From Candidatus Borrarchaeum yapensis (lineage in GTDB: Archaea > Asgardarchaeota > Sifarchaeia > Borrarchaeales > Borrarchaeaceae): 64,000 bases of DNA. The notes under the pieces were generated by a model, which saw only the letters and a list, made by a program, of their open reading frames with translations, did no database searches and was not told where the DNA came from. Location of the stretch: positions 26,757 to 90,756 of the forward strand of contig JAEOSF010000006.1 in the NCBI GenBank assembly GCA_016840515.1, read 5' to 3'. The translations under genes and the position numbers were made by a program. This document shows positions 17,508 to 25,078 of the stretch, piece by piece; within the stretch, counting starts at the first letter, position 1; each line of letters starts with the position of its first letter.

Positions 17508-18960
17508 ATTTCTTTGTTTTTACTGCTTTTTCTAAGTCGCTTAGGCGATTAATTAAGTCGTCCATTTGTTCTGTTGTCCTTTCTCTTTCGGTTTGTAACT
17601 CTGCTTTGAGATTTTCGATGATTCCGTTTTGCTCTTTGGTTTTTTTCTCCAGATATGCCATACGACCTATTCCCTCGCGTGAAAAACTACATTCCATATA
17701 TTTCTCGGCGATCCAATTAACATCATGGTAGTCGAAGTAATTATGTTTACTGCCATGAACCAAATGACCCATAATTGCTTCGGAAAGGTCGGGGTCGATT
17801 TCTGCTTTATAGAGAATTTTTCTGAAGGCTTTTCTAAACACATGAATCCAGATTGACTTCGGATCAATACCGACGTTTTTAGCGATCTTTTTTAAACTGA
17901 AATTCAAAGCGGAGGACGTCACAAGTCTAATTTCATTGTCAACGGATTCCGAAACAAAGATAATATCGTCGTCTTGTGGTTGCCAGTCGTGAACTTCTTT
18001 CCGCCATTCGATATAGGTCTTCAAGGCGTCGGCAGCTTCATCTTGCAGAAATGCGTAATAGTAGGTCAGGTCATAAGATTTTATTTTTGAATCTAACTCA
18101 CCCGTAATTTTAAGACGTACTGGAAGTTTAATTTCGGGATAGAGGTAGTCCTTCACCATGCCAAAAGTCCACTTAGTTAAGCAATTGATTCTCACACCGC
18201 TCTGATACAGACATAAGAATATTGCTTTATTGCGTATATTTCCACACATATCTACTAATTTATAGACATCTCGCTTTGAGGGGATAAAAGCGACTCGTTT
18301 TCTGATTACTTTTACTTTATCTTTGCGAGTAAGTGGAAATTGAATTTCATGTGCTTCAAAGAAGGATTTTATAACTATATTAATCCGTTTAGCAACTGAG
18401 AGTTTATCTTGTTGAATAAAGTCGTTTCTGATTTCTTTTAAGAGCCGTTTAACCTGTTTTATAGGAAGTTTCAATAATTCCTCGGGTGTGAGTTCAAAAC
18501 AAGTCAAAAAGCGGTGCATGTGACTTAAATATCCTATTCGGGTGTTTTCTGCGCGATAGTCGTTTATCCAAAAGCGAATTGCATCAGAATCAAGTAAGTA
18601 TTCATAATTTCTTTTCCTTTTAACAAAACGTCCATGTCCGTCTCTATTTTCAAATAATGGGAGTTCAAATTCCTTCCCATGAAATTTGAGAAAAGAGTTC
18701 AGCATGGTTTTAGTTTCTTTGGTCATCCTTTTGTCGTGGTTTTCTTGAAATTCAAGGAATCTTTGTCTATTCTCTTCGCCGCCGTTATTCAGTATATCTT
18801 CGGGATTATCTATGTCAAAAAAGCGACAAAATCCGCGAAGGTATCTAATATAGTTTTGTTTTGTCCAATCGCTATTAAAAGCGTCCAACCATTCCTTAAT
18901 TGAAGGAATATTGGCGAACCATTTAAAAGAGTATTTTTTAGGAGTTTTCATGTTATCCAT
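17497..18960 (-). CDS. Tyrosine recombinase / integrase
   Basis: Site-specific recombinase of the phage-integrase class, 487 aa. Catalytic residues: Arg257 in YQSGVRINCL, the His373-x-x-Arg376 pair in WIHVFRKAF, His399 in IMGHL, and the nucleophile Tyr408 or Tyr411 in HNYFDYHD. Two SAM-like core-binding stretches precede the catalytic domain (about residues 10-95 and 118-200). The C-terminus is a coiled coil (about 436-485, KKTKEQNGIIENLKAELQ...). The C-terminal YFDYHDVNWIAEKYM region resembles integrases of archaeal mobile elements. It is the only sizeable gene of the element that splits the creatininase gene and is probably what inserted it. Confidence 0.92.
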   Translation of the reverse strand: MDNMKTPKKYSFKWFANIPSIKEWLDAFNSDWTKQNYIRYLRGFCRFFDIDNPEDILNNGGEENRQRFLEFQENHDKRMTKETKTMLNSFLKFHGKEFELPLFENRDGHGRFVKRKRNYEYLLDSDAIRFWINDYRAENTRIGYLSHMHRFLTCFELTPEELLKLPIKQVKRLLKEIRNDFIQQDKLSVAKRINIVIKSFFEAHEIQFPLTRKDKVKVIRKRVAFIPSKRDVYKLVDMCGNIRNKAIFLCLYQSGVRINCLTKWTFGMVKDYLYPEIKLPVRLKITGELDSKIKSYDLTYYYAFLQDEAADALKTYIEWRKEVHDWQPQDDDIIFVSESVDNEIRLVTSSALNFSLKKIAKNVGIDPKSIWIHVFRKAFRKILYKAEIDPDLSEAIMGHLVHGSKHNYFDYHDVNWIAEKYMECSFSREGIGRMAYLEKKTKEQNGIIENLKAELQTERERTTEQMDDLINRLSDLEKAVKTKKSKE

Positions 18961-19037
18961 CAGAGAGTTTTTAGGTGGGTATAGCTAGGGGCAACGTCTA
19001 TATATATATTTCTGGAACAACACTAATTAGATCATAA

Positions 19038-19556
19038 GGAATTTGTAGAACGACAAGAGGATTTAGCGGAACTCTTAGTCTATCATTTGATTCTCTCAAA
19101 ATCCTAACTTATGATCTTATTAAAGAACTTGCTGAAACTGGCTTCGAAGAGATTATTTTATTCACAGGGCACTGTGGAAAAAGTCAGATGATAGCTTTAA
19201 GGGAAGCAGGATTCTCTTACACAAAAAATTCTAACAAATCTAAGGTTTTTCTTGTTTCTGCAGCTGATTTAGTCGATGAACGCGTAAAAAAATTGACGGC
19301 ATCCCCACTTTACCATGCAGATGAACTCGAAACTTCTTTAATGCTGTTTCTAGCGTTTTCTTTGGTTAAAATGGATAAAGCAGTCAAAGAATCTCCTAAC
19401 GTTCCTAAGTACCTTATTAAAACAACTGGTAGGCCCTGGATGAAGTCGAGTGTTTTAGGAGATGCCACAAAAGCTTCTTATGAAAAAGGTGAAAAAATCT
19501 TCAATTTGTTAGTCGATAACCTCGTACAAATTGTGAAGGACTTCCAGACCCATTAA
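19038..19556 (+). pseudogene. Creatininase-family hydrolase, 3' fragment
   Basis: The remaining 172 residues of the split gene. It starts in the conserved GICRTTRGFSGTLSLS segment, passes the FTGHCGKSQ motif (equivalent of the family NGHGGN His) and the HADELETSLML motif that carries the last Glu metal ligand, and ends in a C-terminal helix. A stop codon immediately upstream (19035) belongs to the element. An internal ATG at 19188 could in theory start a 122-aa product, but this would lack half of the active site. No sign of decay is seen: the frame is intact. Confidence 0.88.
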
Positions 19557-19667
19557 TGCAAAATGATACACTCCTAATACGTCAATATCATTTCCTTTTT
19601 ATAATGAAAAAGTATAAGATAAACGAAATACTATTTGTATTTACAGCAATTTAATTTCGTGATATAA

Positions 19668-19727
19668 GCGGGTAACACAAGCGGGTATAGCGACCTGTTA
19701 GGTTTTACTAACGCAGGTTACCCCCGC
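19668..19727 (+). promoter_or_regulatory. Strong RNA hairpin with two competing 5' arms, leader of small membrane-protein gene
   Basis: AGCGGGTA occurs twice (19667-19674 and 19680-19687). Either copy can pair with the GTTACCCCCGC arm at 19717-19727. Inside, CCTGTTAG pairs with CTAACGCAGG around a GTTTTA loop. The last arm ends 26 bases before the ATG at 19754. Two exclusive pairings suggest a leader switch or a structured small RNA; it does not fit a tRNA. Confidence 0.4.
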
Positions 19728-19753
19728 AGTTGCAAGCAAAACGGTGATAAACT

Positions 19754-20089
19754 ATGTCAAAAGGTGCTGCTCTACTAGGCGGTATACTGATTGGAGCCGC
19801 CGTTTGGATCGAAGTGTTTGCACTCCTAGGTCTATCATATTATTGGTTGGTGGTGCCACTCATTCTCGGATTCCTAGCTGGCTTATTTATCGGAGGTTCA
19901 GGCGAAGCTAGCGGTGGTGTGTGGCTTGGAGGTATATTTCTGTCAGCAATGGTGGGATTTTTCGTTTATTTCCTATGGTTCGATGTAAATCTAACGCCTA
20001 TGTCTAATGCTGCGTTACTTACCATACCTGCTAGTCTCTTAGCGTTTGCAGGCACATTCTTGATGGCGAAAAGCGCATCTTATTACTGA
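19754..20089 (+). CDS. Small hypothetical membrane protein
   Basis: 111 aa with about four hydrophobic segments (roughly residues 5-25, 30-47, 55-75, 85-107) and glycine-rich turns (FIGGSGEASGGVWLGG). No enzymatic motif. ATG 19754 has GGTGAT 6 bases upstream and follows the hairpin at 19668-19727. It resembles the many archaeal DUF-type four-helix proteins but I cannot assign one. Confidence 0.6.
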   Translation: MSKGAALLGGILIGAAVWIEVFALLGLSYYWLVVPLILGFLAGLFIGGSGEASGGVWLGGIFLSAMVGFFVYFLWFDVNLTPMSNAALLTIPASLLAFAGTFLMAKSASYY

Positions 20090-20265
20090 TTCCTCTCCCT
20101 GATCATCCTCCGACAATTTTCCTTTTTTCTGATTGATTATCGCGAAGTTTTTTTGCCTATTCTTGTAGTTTATTTAACGTATGACTCTATGTACTAAATA
20201 ATTAAAACATGAAAAGAAAAGCATATCAACTAGAAGGACTTTTTTAATTCTAGGGAGGCAAATCC

Positions 20266-21126
20266 TTGCTTAACAGTATTTGGATCATCGACAAGGACAC
20301 GGGTACATGTGTATTCCTGAAAAGGTATGGGTATGGTATACCTGATGATCAAACATTAATTTCACGTTTCTTCTCTGCCCTTTGGAACTTTTTTAACGAA
20401 CTTGAAGGGAGGGGAATATCTACTTTAACTACAACTGAACTTGACTTTGCTCTAGTAGAATCAGAACGTCTTCTTTATATCGTTGCTACATCACGTGATT
20501 CAGTACATCAATTAAAAATGGTCAGTTGGGTCAAAAATTTAAAAGAAGAGTTTTTGAAATCCTACGAAGAGGGCTCCAATTTTCAAGATTCGAGATTTAT
20601 TAATGAATTAAATGAAAAACTAGATCAGATAGAAGAGGCTTGGCTTGACGAATATTTTGACGAATCGGAAGTTTTCTCTACAGGGGATTTACGAATAGCA
20701 TCACAATTAGGGACTGAACTCAATCAACTGTTGACAATGCGCTTTGGTCATCAAGGTCTTGAAATCCTTAAATCCTTGGATGGATTAAAAACGGTAAAAG
20801 ATATTCAGGAAGAGTTTGAGCTTACTAATAGAGAATTAAAAGAACTCTTTCGTATTAGTATTCAACACGGTCTCATTGAACAATCACAAAGGGCCACAGA
20901 TCAGCGTATACCCTATCGAACAACAAGCACACCTGAAGTTTTCGCTTATGGAACTCCTCTGAGAAATAGAGTATGGAATAGATTTGGAAATCGAGGAATT
21001 GATGTCCTTGGAACGATCGATGGGATACGCCATGTAAGAGATATTTCTATTTTTTTGGGGATAAATTTAGATATCGTGAAACAAATACTCGAATTAGCCC
21101 AAAAAGAGGGTTTAATCGAATGGTAG
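20266..21126 (+). CDS. Longin-like domain protein with tandem winged-helix repeats
   Basis: 286 aa. Residues 1-105 look like a longin/roadblock-type alpha-beta domain (strand NSIWIIDKDTG, hydrophobic strands LYIVATSRD, long helix ending in LKEEFLKSY), as in Asgard longin (Mon1/FUZ-like) proteins that bind small GTPases. An acidic helix linker follows, then two similar winged-helix modules near 155-205 and 228-286, each of the pattern RFG-x-x-G-x-x-x-L-x-x-x-D-G. TTG start with GGGAGG 7 bases upstream. The gene converges on a Rab-like GTPase gene 34 bp away and a Roadblock gene follows. I infer a GTPase-linked regulatory or membrane-trafficking role; the longin call is by pattern only. Confidence 0.6.
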   Translation: MLNSIWIIDKDTGTCVFLKRYGYGIPDDQTLISRFFSALWNFFNELEGRGISTLTTTELDFALVESERLLYIVATSRDSVHQLKMVSWVKNLKEEFLKSYEEGSNFQDSRFINELNEKLDQIEEAWLDEYFDESEVFSTGDLRIASQLGTELNQLLTMRFGHQGLEILKSLDGLKTVKDIQEEFELTNRELKELFRISIQHGLIEQSQRATDQRIPYRTTSTPEVFAYGTPLRNRVWNRFGNRGIDVLGTIDGIRHVRDISIFLGINLDIVKQILELAQKEGLIEW

Positions 21127-21160
21127 GGTATTAAGGCTTAGTTTTAAATACAATAGGTAA

Positions 21161-21706
21161 CTATAATTCTAACGCTTCGACATCGTTAACAATATGTTCT
21201 GTTAGTTGAGCGAAGGTAGCTTCTACATTTAATCCGTCTTTTGCAGATGTTTCATAGAAGGGTATACCACGTTGTTCTGCAAAACTTTGTCCTTCATCAA
21301 CTCCAACAACTCTTAACTCCTCAAGATCCTGTTTCGTACCTATTAAGATCGTTGGGATGTTTCCACAATGCTTTTCGATATCACCAAACCATTTTGGCAA
21401 ATTTTGGAAACTTTTACGATTTGTGATATCATAACAACAGAACGCTCCTAGCGCTCCCCGATAATACAACGGACGGACATAAGAAAAGCGTTCTTGACCT
21501 CCTGTATCCCATATTTGCAGCTTTACTGTAGAAATTTTACTCTTGCTTTTTTGATCTATTTTTAGTATCTTGATTGAAAAATCTACACCAATTGTCATTT
21601 TATATGATTCTCTAAACTGCCCTGTGGTAAATTTACGCGTAAGCGATGTTTTACCGACCGCTCCATCTCCAACAACGATCACTTTGAAAAGATAATCGAA
21701 AGTCAT
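21161..21706 (-). CDS. Rab/Ras-like small GTPase
   Basis: 181 aa, a complete G domain: P-loop GDGAVGKTS (residues 13-21), switch I threonine in YKMTIGVDF, G3 WDTGGQERF with the catalytic Gln, G4 GTKQDL (TKxD in place of NKxD), G5 ETSAKDG. The DTGGQE and the YYRGALGAFCCYD segment are typical of Rab/Arf-Ras type proteins. The C-terminus (VEALEL) has no cysteine for prenylation, as usual for archaeal homologues. ATG 21706 is preferred (AGTGA upstream); GTG 21715 would add three residues. A longin-like gene and a Roadblock gene flank it, the likely partners by analogy with eukaryotic GTPase regulators. Confidence 0.93.
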   Translation of the reverse strand: MTFDYLFKVIVVGDGAVGKTSLTRKFTTGQFRESYKMTIGVDFSIKILKIDQKSKSKISTVKLQIWDTGGQERFSYVRPLYYRGALGAFCCYDITNRKSFQNLPKWFGDIEKHCGNIPTILIGTKQDLEELRVVGVDEGQSFAEQRGIPFYETSAKDGLNVEATFAQLTEHIVNDVEALEL

Positions 21707-22054
21707 TAAATTCACTTCATTTATGCCATTTTACTACTTCTTAGTAGTAAAAAATTACAAAATTTTTTTTTTGTAATTTTTCCCTTATTTCTTCCCTTGT
21801 TAATTATAATTATAATTTTTCCATAGTATAAGTATTTCTTTCCTTTCCTATGTACATTCTTTGTATTTTCTAACACGTTTTAAAACTTTGATTTTCTTGG
21901 AAAAAGCGTTCTTATATCTGTTTTGTGGTTGCGGAAAAAAGCCTAAAGTAATAATATTATACGAAAGTTAAATATATTAGAGCGTATCAAGTTTTGTTGT
22001 TTAACACTTTCCATTCAAAGCATTCGTTATTAAGCTTATAATTGAGGTGGATAA
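21707..22054. other. Divergent intergenic region between GTPase and Roadblock genes
   Basis: About 350 bp, very AT-rich, holding two back-to-back inverted repeats near the GTPase start (listed separately) and presumably promoters in both directions. No reading frame or tRNA seen. Confidence 0.6.
21729..21780 (-). promoter_or_regulatory. Two tandem perfect inverted repeats upstream of the GTPase gene
   Basis: Repeat one: TTTTACTAC (21729-21737) and GTAGTAAAA (21744-21752), 9 bp arms around TTCTTA. Repeat two: AAAATTACAAAA (21751-21762) and TTTTGTAATTTT (21769-21780), 12 bp arms around six T. They lie 14-75 bp upstream of the GTPase start codon (21715/21706), so they could fold in its mRNA leader or be an operator. 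Confidence 0.4.
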
Positions 22055-22429
22055 ATGTCCGTTGAACCACGAGACGATTTAATGGAATTATTAAGTGAAA
22101 TTGAGAGTTCAACTGATTTAGAGGCATGTGCAATTGTGACGAAAGAAGGATTAAGGATTGCCCATGCAACTGGCACCAATACAGACGCTGATATTTTTTC
22201 AGCACTTACTGCTGTTATACTTTCGATGGGCTATAAAGCCATAAATGAACTGGGTCACGGTGATTTCAAAGAAGTAATTATAAGAGGAACTGAGGGTTAT
22301 ACAATTGTAACCAGCATCGATAATGAACATGTGCTGGTAGGTGCTGGTCGTAATCCGATTCGAATTGGTTATTCTGCGCTTGTTTTAAGAAAATATGCGC
22401 TGAACATGGCTTCATTTCTTGAAAAGTAG
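22055..22429 (+). CDS. Roadblock/LC7-domain protein
   Basis: 124 aa, one Roadblock/LC7 (longin-like) domain: helix DDLMELLSEIESS, strand ACAIVTKEGLRIA, central helix IFSALTAVILSMG, strands VIIRGTEGYTIV and HVLVGAGR, and a final helix. In Asgard archaea and in bacteria (MglB) such proteins control small GTPases. ATG with GAGGTGG upstream. Divergent from the Rab-like GTPase gene; the pairing suggests it regulates or anchors that GTPase. A miniature transposon remnant begins 8 bp behind its stop. Confidence 0.88.
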   Translation: MSVEPRDDLMELLSEIESSTDLEACAIVTKEGLRIAHATGTNTDADIFSALTAVILSMGYKAINELGHGDFKEVIIRGTEGYTIVTSIDNEHVLVGAGRNPIRIGYSALVLRKYALNMASFLEK

Positions 22430-22437
22430 AAGACTTA

Positions 22438-22489
22438 GTGAACTACCTCACACCCAAGCACAAGCTATGGGGCTTCCTTGTGTCGTAAC
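22438..22489 (-). mobile_element. 52-bp miniature element related to the IS605-type tnpB copy
   Basis: Read on the minus strand it starts GTTACGACACAAG, as does the left end of the tnpB element at 38194, continues with a near match to its next 25 bases, and ends TGAGGTAGTTCAC, identical to that element's right end (39643-39655). It is thus the two ends joined with nothing between. Confidence 0.75.
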
Positions 22490-22608
22490 TTGTAAGTTCA
22501 ACTTCTGAAAAACTAAATTCAGTGAATCTCTCTTTTTTAACTTCTTTAAAATGAAGCAAATTATAGTAGGAGTTGTACTTTTGCTTTTTAATTGTTTTAC
22601 CAAGAAAT

Positions 22609-24378
22609 TTAAGTTGAAATAAAAATCGAAATGCCTTCTGTTTCGATAATTAAATTAAAGGACTCAGCATCTTTGAGTTTTTCCATCAATAATTGATTTT
22701 CTTGCATTAATTCAACATTACCTTTATTTATTAAAACAAACCGGGCATTATATTTGTTCATTATAGCAAGAATCTCATTTTCCTCTGTATTTAATCCAAG
22801 CGCTTTTTTCACATCTTCCTCTCTCTCAATTTGGTTTGTGTCTTCCCAATTAAGCAAGTGTCCTCTATCTACGGCAATAGGGTACACCGAACACCAAAAA
22901 GGTAAGACATTACCAGTTTTAAGGTCTGTTAGAACTATGCTTCCTTCTGGAATTATCGCTCGGATCGTTTCTATATCTTGGTCCGAGAGATAAAACGAGT
23001 CTATATCAGCGATTTCTCCCGTAAACGGTTTGTAAATTAAAAGACCTCCGAAAACTGATAATGGGGCAATAGCAATTGCACTCAGCATAAGAACGGTTAT
23101 TGCATTTTTAGGAAGTCTTATTCGGCCTTTACCAACTGAAATATTAGCAATTTCTTTAATACCATATATCCCAATTGTGGCCAAATTAAAATCAAGAAGA
23201 AGTTTAACAAACCTATATTTGTATATAGCAATTCCACGAATCACAGGAATAAAATCTTCAAGTAAAACAGCTACAAAAATAATTATAATTACTCCAATTA
23301 CAGTATATAGTATTAGCCGAATCTCTTGTTTTTCAAATGCTCCTCTATACCATATTATTATCCATCCAAGTCCTATAATTATCAGATAGAAGATGATACT
23401 AATCGATTTGTAAAAGAAGAATCCCGAGAAATATTCTAATGCGAAAATTCCTTCATTTAAGAATAAACTATCATAAATTGCCCCAAAACTGTTTTTTGTG
23501 AATTCTTCTGTGGGGTACCAACTTATCACTCCTAATAGAAAAGATACAATTAAAATAATGCTAAAAACCACTTCATTAATTTTAACGGACCTTTTAATGA
23601 GTGAATTAAAGAAGATGTAACTTATCGCTCCAATTAAGAAAAAAGTAGGCATCTGTACATGAATAAGCATCCCTATTAATGCTAAAGGTATCGTGAAAAA
23701 AAGATGTCTTTGATTATCATTTTTTAAGTAGCGAGCAAAGTAATAAAATGCAAATAATGTGAGGAAATTTGAACCGTTGTAGTGTATAGCTGGATAAAAT
23801 ACACATGAGTAGAGACCAAAAAGTAGTGCTGAATAAATACATGTTTTTTCATCAAAGATCTCTTTTGAGATCTTATAAAAAGCGATAGTCGTTAAGACTG
23901 CACCAATGGGTCCAAAAGCTGATGCAAGAAAGTAAATCTGTAGGGGATGCTTAAGATTAAACAGTCTACATACTGTTCCTATGATTAATTGTGTAAGTGA
24001 TGTAGGTTTTGTCCAATATTCCGTGCCATAGTGTACATCTTTAGCAGGATAATTTCCTGATGCAATTTCTTTAATTTTTGTATAGTAATCCCACTCAAAT
24101 TCAGGATGCATATTTGCACCAGTGGCATACGTAGAAATAATTGTGATGATCATTACAACAATAATGATTACAAAGAGTTGATTTCTTTCTTTTTGTAGAG
24201 AAAAAAACCAGATGAAACTCACCAAACCGATCATCAAACCAAATACAGCCAAATAGACTGTCGTTCTTGATATTATAAACAAAATTGAGACCGTAAATTG
24301 CCAGATTATAGCAAACAGGACACAAACTGTCAATAAGAACGAACGTCGATCCATTTTTTGGTTGCCCTCAACATTCAC
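22609..24378 (-). CDS. Polytopic GT-C-like membrane protein
   Basis: 589 aa with about 12 membrane helices and a soluble C-terminal tail (about 480-589) with the ending RFVLINKGNVEL. The first external loop (MHPEFEWDYYTKIKEIASG) has the acidic and aromatic residues seen in GT-C glycosyltransferases. Similar in plan to the 676-aa protein at 14.7 kb: membrane body, then a domain with the recurring ALDR-type segment that ends in a Rossmann-like strand. Donor and acceptor unknown. ATG at 24378, which overlaps no neighbour. Confidence 0.6.
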   Translation of the reverse strand: MNVEGNQKMDRRSFLLTVCVLFAIIWQFTVSILFIISRTTVYLAVFGLMIGLVSFIWFFSLQKERNQLFVIIIVVMIITIISTYATGANMHPEFEWDYYTKIKEIASGNYPAKDVHYGTEYWTKPTSLTQLIIGTVCRLFNLKHPLQIYFLASAFGPIGAVLTTIAFYKISKEIFDEKTCIYSALLFGLYSCVFYPAIHYNGSNFLTLFAFYYFARYLKNDNQRHLFFTIPLALIGMLIHVQMPTFFLIGAISYIFFNSLIKRSVKINEVVFSIILIVSFLLGVISWYPTEEFTKNSFGAIYDSLFLNEGIFALEYFSGFFFYKSISIIFYLIIIGLGWIIIWYRGAFEKQEIRLILYTVIGVIIIIFVAVLLEDFIPVIRGIAIYKYRFVKLLLDFNLATIGIYGIKEIANISVGKGRIRLPKNAITVLMLSAIAIAPLSVFGGLLIYKPFTGEIADIDSFYLSDQDIETIRAIIPEGSIVLTDLKTGNVLPFWCSVYPIAVDRGHLLNWEDTNQIEREEDVKKALGLNTEENEILAIMNKYNARFVLINKGNVELMQENQLLMEKLKDAESFNLIIETEGISIFIST

Positions 24379-24611
24379 AAGACTTCTTCTAATTAATTAC
24401 TACTGTCTATTAACTAAATCAAATAGATTAGTCTAGCATCAAAAATTAGAAGATGTGTATGCTTTATGAGGGTAATGCTTTTGTTTTATTTATTAATGAA
24501 AAGAAACTTCCTTATTTTGAACTTTCGTAACTGAAGTCCAAATTGCAAAAAAAGAATTTGATGCAAGGAAAAGGTAGGCTATTATTAGATATCTTTTCCT
24601 TACATAGGGGG

Positions 24612-24800
24612 TCATTCATCTCCACCAGTTCTTAACATCCAAAGCCCCATTGGCACAAGAATCACTGGAAGTATGAATGCGAACCAGTTTATGTAGAGAT
24701 AGTACACAAAGTCCATTACTCCATAGAACACCGTGGCTATCGAAATAAGTATAAAAACGATGCCTAGTATCCTTGTCCAAATCTTATCCCAGTTTACCAC
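24612..24800 (-). CDS. Small two-helix membrane protein
   Basis: 62 aa from GTG 24800, chosen because GGAGGGG lies 6 bases upstream. Two hydrophobic helices (GIVFILISIATVFYGVMDF and FAFILPVILVPMGLWML) and a short acidic end. Longer upstream reading to 24890 adds a charged stretch without a ribosome site. No family recognised. Confidence 0.55.
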   Translation of the reverse strand: MVNWDKIWTRILGIVFILISIATVFYGVMDFVYYLYINWFAFILPVILVPMGLWMLRTGGDE

Positions 24801-25078
24801 GTTTTCCCCTCCATTTTTGAATTTATTGCTAAGATCAAACCCCGCACGCTTATATTTATATTTTTCGATGAATTTACACCAAAAAAACAATATATTAGTA
24901 TTAATTAACTGAATCGATTTAATGATGATTTAGTGATAATTGACTATTTTACCCCACAAATAGCCGACAAGATTATATTCATTATAAGACATCCCTCTCA
25001 CTACTACATCGGATTTCCCGCCAAAATAGATCAAAATTGTATGCCTGTAGAACCTTGCCTACCCCGAGTTGGGCTATA

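Larger units (their letters stand above)
17108..19037. mobile_element. Integrated element (~1.93 kb) with tyrosine recombinase inside creatininase gene
   Basis: The stretch between the two creatininase pieces carries a leftward tyrosine recombinase and two tiny rightward frames. Joining 17107 to 19038 gives an uninterrupted 238-codon creatininase (VIPY joined to GICRTTRGFSGT), the normal size for the family, so these coordinates are close to the true ends. I could not define a duplicated att core: a shared ATTTGTA (near 17115 and at 19041) is the best repeat, but using it as crossover would break the frame. The element may be a remnant of a small plasmid or virus. Confidence 0.8.

Noticed and set aside
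17115..19047. ATTTGTA as attachment-site core of the integrated element
   Set aside because: The 7-bp repeat is present at both ends, but recombining through it puts the creatininase halves out of frame with a stop, while a join at 17107/19038 is seamless.
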